DNA from: Devosia sp. 66-22
GTDB taxonomy: Bacteria > Pseudomonadota > Alphaproteobacteria > Rhizobiales > Devosiaceae
NCBI GenBank assembly: GCA_001899065.1
Contig: MKUZ01000015.1
Location: 16,551-80,550 of the forward strand
Direction: 5' to 3'
Length of the DNA: 64,000 nucleotides
Shown: positions 35,574-44,625 of the stretch, piece after piece
How the letters are laid out: each line of letters opens with the position of its first letter
How positions within the stretch are numbered: position 1 is the first letter of the stretch
Program-made: the position numbers and the translations under genes
The notes under the pieces: model-generated
Told to the model about the DNA's origin: nothing
The model's input: the letters and a program-made list of their open reading frames with translations, nothing else
Databases searched by the model: none

Positions 35574-36728
35574 TCACTCGAACCAGGTGGTGCCGGGGTA
35601 CTGGTGTTGCCGGGCGACGTCCTCGTTCAGTTCGAGGCCGATGCCGGGGCGGTCGTTGAGCCTGATGCGACCGTTCTCGATGATCTCGCCGCCGTCGGTG
35701 ATGGTCTTCCAGTAGTCGCGGTTGAACCAGTGGAATTCGAGGACGAGGAAGTTGGGCACGGTGGCGCAGACATGGGCGGAGGCCATGGTGCCGATGGGCG
35801 AAGAGACGTTGTGGGGCGCGAAGGGGATCGAATAGAGGTCGGCCATCTCGGCGATCTTGCGGCATTCGCTGAGGCCGCCGCATTTCGGGATGTCCGGCAT
35901 GATGATGTCGACCGCCTGCGTTTCGAGCAGCTTGCGGAAGCCGTGGCGCAAATAGAGGTTCTCGCCGGCGCAGATGGGGGTCGAGGTCGAGCGGGTGATC
36001 TCGGCCATCACGTCGATGTTCTCGGGCGGCACGGGCTCTTCGAGCCACAGCAGCTTCAGATGTTCGAGGTCGCGCGCGAGGCGGATGGCGCTGTGCTTGT
36101 CGAGGCGGGTGTGGAGGTCGGTGGCGACATCGACGTCGTTGCCGGCGGCCTTCACCACCATCTCGGCCAGTGTCACCATGCGATCATGCTCCCACTTGTT
36201 GGGAGTCATGTTGAACTTGTCCTTTTCGTACCAGCCGGTCTCGCTGCCGGTGTGGCCATAGGCGCGGATGTCGAGGTCGACTTTGAGCGCGGTGAAGCCG
36301 GCTTCGAGGACTTCGTCGACCACGGCCTGCACCTCGGCCATGTTCATGCCGGGAGAGACCTCGCAATCGGCATAGACGCGAATGTCGTCGCGGAACTTGC
36401 CGCCCATCAGCTCATAGATGGGGACGTTGAGCGCCTTGCCCTTCAAGTCCCATAGCGCGATCTCGATGCCGGTGAGGGCGGTGATCAGGGCGCCGGCGAA
36501 GCCGCCCTCGAACACGAGGCTGCGGCGCGTTTCCTCGAAGATGGCGTCGATGGCGAAGGGATCGCGGCCGATCAGCCGCTCCTCGAGCTCCTTGATGATG
36601 GCGATCGACTGGTGGCCGCCATGGACGCATTCGCCAAGCCCGGTGATGCCGGCGTCGGTCGTGATCTTGACCCACAAATGCATGCAGTGGCCGGTGCTGG
36701 CGGCCGTCTTAACCGACGTGATCTTCAT
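35574..36728 (-). CDS. Mandelate racemase/muconate lactonizing enzyme family dehydratase
   Basis: A 384-residue enolase-superfamily protein. Metal ligands are Asp204 (TDLHTR), Glu230 (WLEEP) and Glu256 (AGEN); a Lys/Asp acid-base pair lies in LKVDLD (149, 151) and His306 in FAPHNVSSP. These fit the sugar-acid dehydratases related to galactonate and gluconate dehydratases. The ATG at 36728 follows GAGGGA. Its place in a sugar-acid region supports a role there; the exact substrate is not predictable from motifs. Confidence 0.9.
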   Translation of the reverse strand: MKITSVKTAASTGHCMHLWVKITTDAGITGLGECVHGGHQSIAIIKELEERLIGRDPFAIDAIFEETRRSLVFEGGFAGALITALTGIEIALWDLKGKALNVPIYELMGGKFRDDIRVYADCEVSPGMNMAEVQAVVDEVLEAGFTALKVDLDIRAYGHTGSETGWYEKDKFNMTPNKWEHDRMVTLAEMVVKAAGNDVDVATDLHTRLDKHSAIRLARDLEHLKLLWLEEPVPPENIDVMAEITRSTSTPICAGENLYLRHGFRKLLETQAVDIIMPDIPKCGGLSECRKIAEMADLYSIPFAPHNVSSPIGTMASAHVCATVPNFLVLEFHWFNRDYWKTITDGGEIIENGRIRLNDRPGIGLELNEDVARQHQYPGTTWFE

Positions 36729-36816
36729 TGGTCCCTCTGGTCGTGGGCAGCGTCTCCCGCACTGCGCCGTCAGCCGACGGTAACGTGAGGTACGTAACTC
36801 TGTCGAGGGGGTTACG

Positions 36817-38280
36817 CTACACGATGAGGAAGTCCCCAATGTCGAGGACGGCCGGCTTGTTAGTGAGGGTCGCGATCTTGATGGCCGCGCCGTCGCCGCT
36901 GCCGTCGGCGTCGTAGAGCAGGGCGCCGGTCTTGGTGTTGTAGATCAGGCGGTCGTCGAGCTCCTTTGCCTTGGTGGCGTTGGCCCTGGCGACCAGCTCG
37001 CCGGCCTCGAGCGTCGGGCCGATGGCGGCGAAGACGGCGTCGTCGAGCGCGATCTTGTCCTGGCCGTGCCGGAAGTCGGTGATCTTGTCGGCGCTGGACT
37101 TCCTTGGCGCGAGGTTGAACAGGAACTGGTCGAGGCCACTACCCCCGCTCAGGCTGTCCGCGCCGGCCCCGCCACTCAGCGTGTCGTCGCCCCTGCCGCC
37201 CTTGAGCGTGTCATTGCCGGAATTGCCCGAGAGCATGTTGCCCAGCCCATCGCCCGTCAACTTGTCGCCCCGCTTGCTGCCGAGCACGGATTCGATGCCC
37301 TTGAGCTTGTCGTCGCTGACTCCGCCGACCTTGGCGGTGGCAAATTTGTCGCCCTTGAGCGAGAGCACGACGCCCTTGCTCTTGTCGGTGAAGTCGGCGG
37401 TGTCGTGCCCGGCGCCGCCGTCCAGATCGTCCCGTCCGGCGCCGCCTCGCAGGGTGTCGGCGCCGTCGCCGCCGAGGAGGTAATCGCGGCCGCGGCCGCC
37501 CAGCAGGAGGTCGTCGCCGCCATTGCCGAACATCACCCGGCCACCACCCGGACCGGCGACCATCGTGTCCGCTGCTTCGCTGCCGTAGAAGTCGCCGACC
37601 TCCCAGGCAGCCGTGCCGAAGAGCCGGCTGTGGAGCGCGTACACGGTCGGGTCGTAAGCCGCGAGCTCGGCGCGGGTGTTGATGGAATTGTGGATCCCGT
37701 TGGGAGGGCTCACATCGGGATTGTCGTTGAAATAGGCCTGCGCGGTCTCGGCGAAATACTCAAAGAAGGTGTCGTCGGCGTAGGTGTTGGCCCACAGGCC
37801 CTGCTGCAGCGCGCTGCTGTAGGCAGCCTTGAATTGATTGTGCAGCGCCGGATTACCCGCCTTGAGCCCAATGCCCTCGATGGCGTGCAGCCATTCGTGC
37901 AGACCGATCGATTCCGAGTGGCCATACGGATCGCCGGGGTGGCCCGGAATGAGGTTTTCCTCGCCGCTGGACGAGGTGGGGGCGCCGATGACGCCGCCGA
38001 GGCCCCGATAGTGACTCCACGATGGGCCCAGGTCGGCGTAGTCGGGCAGGTCGGTGATCGGCGTGCCGTGGGGAATGACGGCGAAGCGCGCGCCGTATTG
38101 CACCAGCTTGTCGATGATCTTCTGGTCGAGCCCGGCGAGCGAGTTGAACACGATCTCGGCCGCCCGGTAGACGGCTTCATCGGACACGTCGTCGTTGCCC
38201 AGCACGTAGATGCCGCGAAAGACGAATGCCTTGGTGTAGTAACCTTTGCCGTAGGAAGCAGGAGGCGTGACGAGGGACAT
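36817..38280 (-). CDS. RTX protein with an HEWLH metalloprotease-like domain
   Basis: A 487-residue secreted protein. The N-terminal 230 residues contain HEWLH at 128-132 followed by FFEYFAETAQAYF (171-183), in which Glu174 or Glu178 could be the third zinc ligand, as in gluzincin and anthrax lethal factor-like proteases; the family is not certain. Then come RTX calcium-binding repeats (about 240-400) and a C-terminus (IGDFLIV) typical of type I secretion. There is no signal peptide. The neighbour at 38293 ends with almost the same DFLIV tail. Confidence 0.82.
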   Translation of the reverse strand: MSLVTPPASYGKGYYTKAFVFRGIYVLGNDDVSDEAVYRAAEIVFNSLAGLDQKIIDKLVQYGARFAVIPHGTPITDLPDYADLGPSWSHYRGLGGVIGAPTSSSGEENLIPGHPGDPYGHSESIGLHEWLHAIEGIGLKAGNPALHNQFKAAYSSALQQGLWANTYADDTFFEYFAETAQAYFNDNPDVSPPNGIHNSINTRAELAAYDPTVYALHSRLFGTAAWEVGDFYGSEAADTMVAGPGGGRVMFGNGGDDLLLGGRGRDYLLGGDGADTLRGGAGRDDLDGGAGHDTADFTDKSKGVVLSLKGDKFATAKVGGVSDDKLKGIESVLGSKRGDKLTGDGLGNMLSGNSGNDTLKGGRGDDTLSGGAGADSLSGGSGLDQFLFNLAPRKSSADKITDFRHGQDKIALDDAVFAAIGPTLEAGELVARANATKAKELDDRLIYNTKTGALLYDADGSGDGAAIKIATLTNKPAVLDIGDFLIV

Positions 38281-38292
38281 GGTGGCTCCGGG

Positions 38293-40314
38293 TTACACGA
38301 TGAGGAAGTCGCCCGCGTCGAGCAGCGGCTTGGTGCTCAGCGTGGCGAAATGGATGGCGTCGTGGCCGCCCTTGCTGCCGTCCTGGTCGAAATAGAGCTT
38401 GCCGTTCTTGGTGTTGTAGATGATGCGATCGTCGCGGTCGTGCGCCTTGGTGGCGCCCGCCTTGGCGTAGAACTCGCCCACATCGAGGACCGCGCCGATC
38501 TTCTTGAAGTATTTGTCGTCAAGCATGAGCAGGTCGACGTCGTGGGTGAAGTCCCTGATGGTGTCGACATTGGTGGCCACCAGCCTGGTGTTGAACACGA
38601 AGGCATCGCTGCCGGCGCCACCATAGAGCTGGTCCTTGCCTTCGCCGCCGATCAGGGTGTCGTTGCCGCCGGCGCCCTTGATGGTGTCGTTGCCCTGCCG
38701 GCCGTCGATCCGGTCCTCTTCCTCCGTGGCACCGAGGCCCTTGATGGTCTTGATCGTGTCGATCCTGTTGGCCTTGCTGTTGCCCTTGATGGAGGTGGCG
38801 GTGTCGCCGCCGATGGCGATGGTCACCAGGGCGGTGGCGGTGAGGCCCTTGGCGTCGGTGATGAGGTAATTGAAGACATCCGAGGCGGTCTGGCCGGGGC
38901 GGATGGCCTGTGTGTCGGGGTCGGCATTGTCGAGCGTGTAGGTGTAGGCGCCGTCAGCGGCGATCACCAGGGTGCCGAACGTGCCCTTGATGCCCGCGCC
39001 GCCGGCTGCCGCGAAGGAGCCGCCGGCCGCCACAGTACCGGTGCGCACGCCATTGACGGTCATGACGTCGCCGAAATCGCTGTCGGCATCGGTGTCGTTG
39101 ACGAGCACATTGCCGGCGGCGAACAGGTCGTTGTCCTCGACCACCGGATCGGCGGTGTTGGTGTCGTTGTTCGCGAGGGGGGCAGCGTTGAGCGCGCCCT
39201 CCATGCTCCGCACCCTCCCATCGCCGGAGAAGCGTATCCTCTCGATGTCCTTAACGGTATCGGTTCCGTCGCGGCCGGCCACGCGGTCGATGACCGAGTA
39301 CTGGCCTCCGGACTGGGCGACGATGTCGTAGTCGATCCACCGGCCGGAATAGACGGCGATGTCGACGCCGTCGCCGCCATCAAGCGTGTCGTTGCCGCTC
39401 CCGCCATCGAGCGTGTCGTGGCCGCCATTGCCAATGAGCCTGTCGTCGCCCGCATCGCCAAAAAGCTGGTCGTCGCCACCGACCACGGAGGCGAGGGCCG
39501 TCGTCTCCACGTCACCGAAGATGGTGTCGGCGCCGTCACCTCCTCGGATAGTGTCGTTGCCGCCGTAGAGGCTACCGTCAGTCACACTCTTTGCGTCGCC
39601 ATAGAGGGTCTCCGCGCCCCCCGCGCCAACGATGCTGTCATGGCCGCCCGTCACGCCGCCCTCGTCCACGGTTATCACGTCGCCATAGACCGACGTGCCG
39701 CTGGCGGCGGTGAGGACGTCGTTGCCGCCCGTGAATTGGGCACGGCGGACGATGGGAACGTCGCCAACCAGGTCGCCGCCCGTCGCGGTCATCGTGTCAT
39801 TGCCGCCGGTCATCGTGTCATTGCCGCTCACCGACAGAAAGTCGCCGACGGCGTACGTCGAGGTTGACCCGGTGAAAGTGTCGGCCGCGCCCGCCAAACC
39901 CTGGCGCCCGTCGCCCGCGAAGATACTGACCGGACTGGAGGTGGACGGGAGGTTGATCGTGTCCGCCCCCCTGAGGGCGAACGACCACAGGAGGTCGGTC
40001 TCCTGGCTGTCGTCGAGCGCTCCTCCCACGAGGGGGTCACTCGCGTCCCTGAGGTTGAAGTTGAGGCCGCTCACCCGAACGTCGACCACGCCATCATTGC
40101 CGACATCGACTTCGAAGCCGGTGACGGTGCCGCCGATAGGGTAGAGGCCGTGCTGGAAGCCGGTGCCGGTGAGTTTGACGCTGACCGGCGTTGCGGCCGA
40201 CGTGACCCAGGACCAGTACGTCGATGTGCCGCTGCTGACCCCTGAATAGTTCAGGAGGATTGCACCCAGATCGAACGACGGGGCGGGGCTGGTTGCAAAA
40301 CTGACGGTGGCCAT
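38293..40314 (-). CDS. Large RTX protein with a VCBS/cadherin-like domain
   Basis: A 673-residue repeat protein. An N-terminal beta-rich region (about 1-130) is followed by two blocks of calcium-binding nonapeptides (about 150-340, where they alternate with spaced GGNDT/GGHD units, and about 530-575), between which lies a VCBS or cadherin-like segment (about 378-510, with NDTDADSD and GAYTYTLDN). The tail (DAGDFLIV) resembles type I secretion signals. It is probably an adhesin or surface-layer protein. Twelve bases separate its stop from the 36817-38280 start. Confidence 0.88.
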   Translation of the reverse strand: MATVSFATSPAPSFDLGAILLNYSGVSSGTSTYWSWVTSAATPVSVKLTGTGFQHGLYPIGGTVTGFEVDVGNDGVVDVRVSGLNFNLRDASDPLVGGALDDSQETDLLWSFALRGADTINLPSTSSPVSIFAGDGRQGLAGAADTFTGSTSTYAVGDFLSVSGNDTMTGGNDTMTATGGDLVGDVPIVRRAQFTGGNDVLTAASGTSVYGDVITVDEGGVTGGHDSIVGAGGAETLYGDAKSVTDGSLYGGNDTIRGGDGADTIFGDVETTALASVVGGDDQLFGDAGDDRLIGNGGHDTLDGGSGNDTLDGGDGVDIAVYSGRWIDYDIVAQSGGQYSVIDRVAGRDGTDTVKDIERIRFSGDGRVRSMEGALNAAPLANNDTNTADPVVEDNDLFAAGNVLVNDTDADSDFGDVMTVNGVRTGTVAAGGSFAAAGGAGIKGTFGTLVIAADGAYTYTLDNADPDTQAIRPGQTASDVFNYLITDAKGLTATALVTIAIGGDTATSIKGNSKANRIDTIKTIKGLGATEEEDRIDGRQGNDTIKGAGGNDTLIGGEGKDQLYGGAGSDAFVFNTRLVATNVDTIRDFTHDVDLLMLDDKYFKKIGAVLDVGEFYAKAGATKAHDRDDRIIYNTKNGKLYFDQDGSKGGHDAIHFATLSTKPLLDAGDFLIV

Positions 40315-40496
40315 AGATGATTTTCCCGGCGCCGCAGTGAAAGAGTGACTATCGCGGCAGTCCTGTCAATAAGCTCACGCGCCAGCCAAGCCGCCATCAG
40401 GCGATCACCCCATTTTTGGGGCATGCACGGCCAAGGATGGCGGGCTTGAGGGGCGCGGCGGGCTCGGCTATCAGCGCTGCGGACGGAGCGACGCGC

Positions 40497-41033
40497 ATGA
40501 CCACCAAACCCTATGTGATCGACCAGTTGATCTCGGCCAAGGCGATCGCGGCGCGGGTCGAGGCGCTGGCGCGGGAGATTTCGGACTACTACCGGGGCAC
40601 CGACAAGCTGGTCGTAGTGGGGCTGCTGCGCGGCTCGTTCGTGTTCATCGCCGATCTGGTGCGGGAGCTGGACCTGCCGGTCGAGGTCGATTTCATCGAG
40701 GTGTCGAGCTACGGCAATTCGACCGAGTCGAGCCGCGAAGTGCGGATCATGAAGGATCTGCGCGGCGAGATCGAAGGGCGCGACGTGCTGCTGGTCGAGG
40801 ATATCGTCGACACCGGCTACACGCTCAAGCATGTGCTCGAGATCCTGGGGACGCGGCATCCGCGGCGCATCGAAGTGTGCGCGCTGCTCGACAAGCCGTC
40901 GCGGCGCGAAGTCGATGTCAAGGCGCGCTGGATCGGGTTTGAGATTCCGGACACGTTCGTTGTCGGCTACGGCATCGACTATGCGCAGCGCAACCGCAAC
41001 CTGCCGCATATCGGCGCGGTGCGCTTCACCTGA
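40497..41033 (+). CDS. hpt: Hypoxanthine phosphoribosyltransferase
   Basis: A 178-residue type I phosphoribosyltransferase that salvages hypoxanthine and guanine with PRPP. The PRPP motif [13 protein letters not shown] lies near the middle, and the LLRGSFVF and FVVGYGIDY blocks fit Hpt. The length is normal. GGAG precedes the ATG at 40497. It converges with a LuxR-type regulator gene. Confidence 0.95.
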   Translation: MTTKPYVIDQLISAKAIAARVEALAREISDYYRGTDKLVVVGLLRGSFVFIADLVRELDLPVEVDFIEVSSYGNSTESSREVRIMKDLRGEIEGRDVLLVEDIVDTGYTLKHVLEILGTRHPRRIEVCALLDKPSRREVDVKARWIGFEIPDTFVVGYGIDYAQRNRNLPHIGAVRFT

Positions 41034-41045
41034 AAGAACCTCGTT

Positions 41046-42137
41046 CTATCTGAGCGGACGGCGAAGCGGTGCGCTGCCGGCGAGCAGGCGCAGCAGCTCG
41101 ACCTGCCGGCTGGTGCCGGTCTTGTGGAACACCGCGGCGAGCTGGTTGCGGATGGTCTGCACCGAAAGCCCGAACTCGGCCGCGACGCGGTCGAGCGGCA
41201 GGCCGGAGGCGAGGGCGCGGGCAACGCGCGCCTCGGCGGGCGTGAGATCGAACAGGCCGGCGAGCAGTTCCTGCGTCGGGGCCTCGGGAGCGGCGACGTC
41301 GGTAACCAGCATCAGGCTGCGGGCCGCGGCGAAGATATCGTGCGCGGCGCCGGTGAGCGGCAGGATATGGACGATCAGCGCCGACTGGCCCTCGCTGGCG
41401 GGGAGGGGGATGGAGCGCACCGTGCCGGCGCGCGTCTCCTCGATGGCCTGGGTGAGCAGGCCGTCGGCCGCCCGATGCTCGAGCGCGATACGGTCGCCGC
41501 CGCGTGTGACCACGCGGTCGTCGAGCGCTTCGCCCAGCGCATTCATCGCCACGACGCGGCCCCGGCCGCTGAGCGCGATTGCGGGCAGGCCGAGCAACTG
41601 CATGGCGTCGGTCATGTCGCTGGCAGCGCGCAGGCCGAGGCGCGACGCCATCAGTGAGGCGCGGGCGAGGTGCGGGCGATACCGGTCGATGGCTTCGAGC
41701 GAGGCGCGGTCGAACGGCGCCTCGCCCGTAGCCCGCGCGACGTCGACGAGCAGCAGGTCGCCGCTGGGACTGAGGATCAGCGTGCCGGCGGTCCATTGCA
41801 GGCCGTACGGATGGAGGAAGCGGTTGTAGATCTCGTCGCGGGCGAGCTCCTGGGCCGACTGGACCTCGAGATCGGAGAGGAAGCCGGGATACTGGCGGTC
41901 GAGCGCGCGGAGCGGGCGCACATTCTCGATGCCGGCGCCGTTGCGCAGGTAGTCGTCATAGCCGTCGCGATAGAGGCGCGAGGAGGTGTGACCGGCGGGC
42001 TCACGCCCGCGATAGGCGACGAGCGCGCCGGCCTGCGCTCCGCCCACTGCCGCCAGTCGTTCAAGCACATCCGGCCAGTATTCGGGAATTGCCGCCGCCT
42101 CATAGATGCGATCGAGCAAGTCCTCGTCCAGTGTCAT
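41046..42137 (-). CDS. LuxR family HTH regulator
   Basis: A 363-residue regulator whose C-terminus is a LuxR-type helix-turn-helix (about 298-355, FDLTPAEARVARALASG, then SVQTIRNQLAAVFHKTG). The N-terminal 290 residues have no receiver domain or phosphorylation site; they form a mixed alpha/beta sensor region of the kind common in alphaproteobacterial solo LuxR proteins. The ligand is unknown. The neighbouring cupin gene, 64 bases upstream on the same strand, could be a target. Confidence 0.88.
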   Translation of the reverse strand: MTLDEDLLDRIYEAAAIPEYWPDVLERLAAVGGAQAGALVAYRGREPAGHTSSRLYRDGYDDYLRNGAGIENVRPLRALDRQYPGFLSDLEVQSAQELARDEIYNRFLHPYGLQWTAGTLILSPSGDLLLVDVARATGEAPFDRASLEAIDRYRPHLARASLMASRLGLRAASDMTDAMQLLGLPAIALSGRGRVVAMNALGEALDDRVVTRGGDRIALEHRAADGLLTQAIEETRAGTVRSIPLPASEGQSALIVHILPLTGAAHDIFAAARSLMLVTDVAAPEAPTQELLAGLFDLTPAEARVARALASGLPLDRVAAEFGLSVQTIRNQLAAVFHKTGTSRQVELLRLLAGSAPLRRPLR

Positions 42138-42201
42138 TCAGTCTTCCCCCAGGCTCCACAATGGGAGGTCTGCGGGGCAGGCGTCAACGCCAAACGTTGG
42201 C

Positions 42202-42573
42202 TCAGATGAGAACGACGCTCTCCTGCTCGTTGGGATCGGTGCGGGCGATGAGGGCGCGGGCCACCTTGTCGGTGGGGTTGAACGGCTGGTGCGGCACGCC
42301 GGCGGGGATGTAGACGAAATCGCCCTCGTTTACGACGTCGAGAAACTCGAGATTGGGGCCGTGATGGAAGGACGTCGAGCCTTCGAGCATGAAGATCGCG
42401 GTCTCGTGCGCCTCGTGATAATGCGGCCTGGCCTTGCCGCCCGGCGGCATGACGAGAAGGTGCATGCAGATGCCTTCCGAGGCCGCCGACTCGGCGGAAA
42501 CGCCGGTGAAATAGTCCAGTCCCTGCTTGCCGTGGAAGGCTTCGCCACCACGGATGACCTTGCATTGCTTCAT
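42202..42573 (-). CDS. Cupin domain protein
   Basis: A 123-residue single-domain cupin. Motif 1 is HYHEAHETAIFMLEG (metal ligands His52, His54, Glu58), and motif 2 is GDFVYIPAGVPHQPFN. Single-domain cupins of this form bind a metal and may be isomerases, dioxygenases or storage proteins; the reaction is unknown. The ATG at 42573 follows GGGAGGA. It lies upstream of, and in the same direction as, the LuxR-type gene. Confidence 0.9.
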   Translation of the reverse strand: MKQCKVIRGGEAFHGKQGLDYFTGVSAESAASEGICMHLLVMPPGGKARPHYHEAHETAIFMLEGSTSFHHGPNLEFLDVVNEGDFVYIPAGVPHQPFNPTDKVARALIARTDPNEQESVVLI

Positions 42574-42751
42574 GTTTTCCTCCCGCTGCCCGATTGGCGG
42601 GCGCTTCGTGCGAAGTGCCGCAATCGCGGGCAATCGGGATCACAATCGACGTGAGGAATCAACGCCTTGGAACCAGCCCGGCGCGGGGAAGTTGGTCCGG
42701 TGAGCCGTAGCGTCCGGCCGTTTGTTCCAACTCAAGCGGAGGATTGATCCC

Positions 42752-42997
42752 ATGGGAAACCAGCACGATCAGCACAAGAACCAGAACAACCAGAAGCCCG
42801 ATGACATGAACCGCCAGAATCAGCAGGGCGGTGCGGGCAACCAGCAGGGTGGCACTGGCGGCGGCCAGCAGTTCGACAAGGACCGCAAGCAGCAGGGTGG
42901 CCAGCAGGGCCGCCAGATCGACGACAACCAGGACGATCTGGGCCGCGACGTGAATAGCCCGGACAAGGCCGGCAACGACATCAACAAACAGATGTAA
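42752..42997 (+). CDS. Gln/Asn/Gly-rich disordered protein
   Basis: An 81-residue protein with no hydrophobic core: almost all residues are Gln, Asn, Gly, Asp or Lys, with repeating GNQQGG and KQQGGQQGR stretches and a DDNQDDLGRDVN segment near the end. GGAGGA precedes the ATG. Hydrophilic proteins of this sort (KGG or hydrophilin-like) protect cells in drying or osmotic stress. A GGAAC box 80 bases upstream with an imperfect partner hints at general-stress control, but does not match well enough to call. Confidence 0.8.
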   Translation: MGNQHDQHKNQNNQKPDDMNRQNQQGGAGNQQGGTGGGQQFDKDRKQQGGQQGRQIDDNQDDLGRDVNSPDKAGNDINKQM

Positions 42998-43083
42998 GCC
43001 AGCCTGGCTGTCTTGAACTTCTCCCGGCCGGTGGCGGAAGCTGCCGGCCGGGGTTCGCGTGAGAAGGAGAGCGGGATTTGCCG

Positions 43084-43632
43084 CTAGATCTGCACGATGT
43101 GCTGCCCCTGTGGGAGCGCAAACTCGCGCACCCCCTGCACCAGCCCAAACTCGAGGGCGCGGCCCGGCGAGATATGGACTTCGCTGTGGCGGCGCGCCGC
43201 GAGAACATCTTCAGGGATGGACGAGTACTGACGCAGGATATTGTCAGTGCGATCATCGTCGGCCAGCGCCGCATCAAGCGCTGACTGCAGCCGCCGGGCA
43301 CTCATGGACTCCGCGCTCATGGTGGTGGGATGGACCATGAACATGGCGTGGCGCGAGCAGTAGCGCTCGTGCGCCGCGAGGAACACCGAGACGGCGATGG
43401 AGCCGACGCTGCCGGTATTGTAGATCACCAGATGCAGCGGCAGGGCGCGGATGTGGTTGTGAAGGTAGATGCCATCGGCCACGTAGCCGCCATTTGACGA
43501 AAAGCTCAGATGCACGGTGCCGACGCCGCCATTGACCGCGGCGTTGAGCGCGCCGGCGATGCGACCGACGCCGTCCGGCTCGATCATGCCGGTGAAGCCG
43601 AACCAGGCGACCCCGCGACCGGCCTCATTCAT
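43084..43632 (-). CDS. ClpP-like serine protease
   Basis: A 182-residue ClpP/crotonase-fold protein. The alignment to ClpP gives Ser78 (NTGSVGSIAVSVF) as nucleophile and His101 (MVHPTT) as base, so the dyad is present. It is shorter than housekeeping ClpP and lacks its axial N-terminal loop. It is probably a stress-associated ClpP paralogue that could be paired with a different unfoldase or act alone. It overlaps the DUF6894 gene by eight bases, third in a Crp-DUF6894-ClpP operon. Confidence 0.85.
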   Translation of the reverse strand: MNEAGRGVAWFGFTGMIEPDGVGRIAGALNAAVNGGVGTVHLSFSSNGGYVADGIYLHNHIRALPLHLVIYNTGSVGSIAVSVFLAAHERYCSRHAMFMVHPTTMSAESMSARRLQSALDAALADDDRTDNILRQYSSIPEDVLAARRHSEVHISPGRALEFGLVQGVREFALPQGQHIVQI

Positions 43633-43861
43633 CCAGCCGCTCCGTTGTCATGGTGACGGCGAGGTTCACCGGGGCCTCGTCACCATCGCGGATGAGGATG
43701 CCGAGGTCGGTGGCTCCGTCGATCACGAGGCTTTCGCGCGTCATGTCGGCCAGGGCCCGGCGCGCTTCGAGGATGGCGGCGTCCATGTCGGGAAAGTCGA
43801 GCCCGACTTCGTCGCGATGGACGCCCTGCCTGTCGTGAACGTCGAAATAATAGCGCGGCAT
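43625..43861 (-). CDS. DUF6894 family small protein
   Basis: A 78-residue protein with the family's opening MPRYYFDVHD and a DEVGLDFPDMDAAILEARRAL helix, then a short beta-rich end. Its function is unknown; such genes are abundant in Hyphomicrobiales near stress regulators. It begins one base after the Crp/Fnr gene's stop codon and overlaps the ClpP-like gene, so it is in the middle of the operon. Confidence 0.85.
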   Translation of the reverse strand: MPRYYFDVHDRQGVHRDEVGLDFPDMDAAILEARRALADMTRESLVIDGATDLGILIRDGDEAPVNLAVTMTTERLDE

Positions 43862-43862
43862 T

Positions 43863-44597
43863 CTAGCGTGGCTCCCGAACGAGGTGCAGGTAACGGTCGT
43901 CGAAGGAGGCCCGGCGCTTGAGGCTCTCCCAATCGAGAATGCGGACGGTCTGGTTCTGCCAGGTGAACAGGTCTTCGGAGCGCAGCTGCTGCAGGCTGCG
44001 ATTGACGTGGACGGCGGAGAGGCCGAGGGCCTCGCCCAGCGCCGTCTGGGTCAGCGGCAGGGTGAATGATTGGTCGGGGGCGATGAGGCCGGTGATGCCG
44101 AGCCGGACATAGAGCTCGCAGATGAGATGGGCGATCTGCTCGGGCGCGGTGCGGGCCGCGGCGCTCAACCATTCGCGGTGGATCGAGGCATCGATCAGGG
44201 TCATCAGCCAGAGCAGGCGCGTCAGGTGCGGGTGGGTCTCGGTCAGGGACCGCAGCCGTGCGTGGGGGAAGCGCATGACACTGCAGGCCGAGAGGGCACC
44301 GACCGAGTGGTCCATCTCGCGCAGCAGCAGGCTGTGGAGGTCGACGAAGTCGCCGGGGACGTGGATGGCGGTGATCTGGCGCGAGCCGTCGGGCGCGTCG
44401 CGATAACGCGAGGAGAAGCCGTCGAGAACCAACATCGAAGTGTCCGGCCGGTCGCCCTCGCGCACGAGGTCTCCGCCGGCCGGGACGCTGACCATATCGG
44501 ACGCGCAGGCGATCAGCGCCACCTTTTCCGCGGCGGTCACAACGTCGCGGACTTCGAGCTTCCGAAAGAAGGTGGCAAGGATTGTCTCATCCGCCAT
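43863..44597 (-). CDS. Crp/Fnr family transcriptional regulator
   Basis: A 244-residue regulator with an N-terminal cyclic-nucleotide-type beta-barrel (about 25-125, DGFSSRY...GDFVDLHSLLL) and a C-terminal winged helix (about 150-225, LPLTQTALGEALGLSAVHVNRSLQQLR). The Fnr iron-sulfur cysteines are absent, so oxygen sensing by a cluster is unlikely. The ATG has GGAG upstream. It is the first gene after a self-complementary EcfG promoter, so it probably belongs to the general stress response. Confidence 0.9.
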   Translation of the reverse strand: MADETILATFFRKLEVRDVVTAAEKVALIACASDMVSVPAGGDLVREGDRPDTSMLVLDGFSSRYRDAPDGSRQITAIHVPGDFVDLHSLLLREMDHSVGALSACSVMRFPHARLRSLTETHPHLTRLLWLMTLIDASIHREWLSAAARTAPEQIAHLICELYVRLGITGLIAPDQSFTLPLTQTALGEALGLSAVHVNRSLQQLRSEDLFTWQNQTVRILDWESLKRRASFDDRYLHLVREPR

Positions 44598-44625
44598 TCG
44601 CAAAGAACTCCAATGGCTTGCCACG

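Noticed and set aside
37066..39867. A 933-codon open frame antisense to the two RTX genes, and similar long frames at 10502-11926, 3825-5372, 46386-48992
   Set aside because: They lie opposite strongly supported genes, have low-complexity or repetitive residue content, and no ribosome sites. High GC leaves few stop codons in such frames.
42669..42693. GGAAC with a possible CGTT partner before the disordered protein gene
   Set aside because: The partner reads AGTT at 16 bases and GTTG at 17, a mismatch in the key -10 element; too weak to call as an EcfG site.
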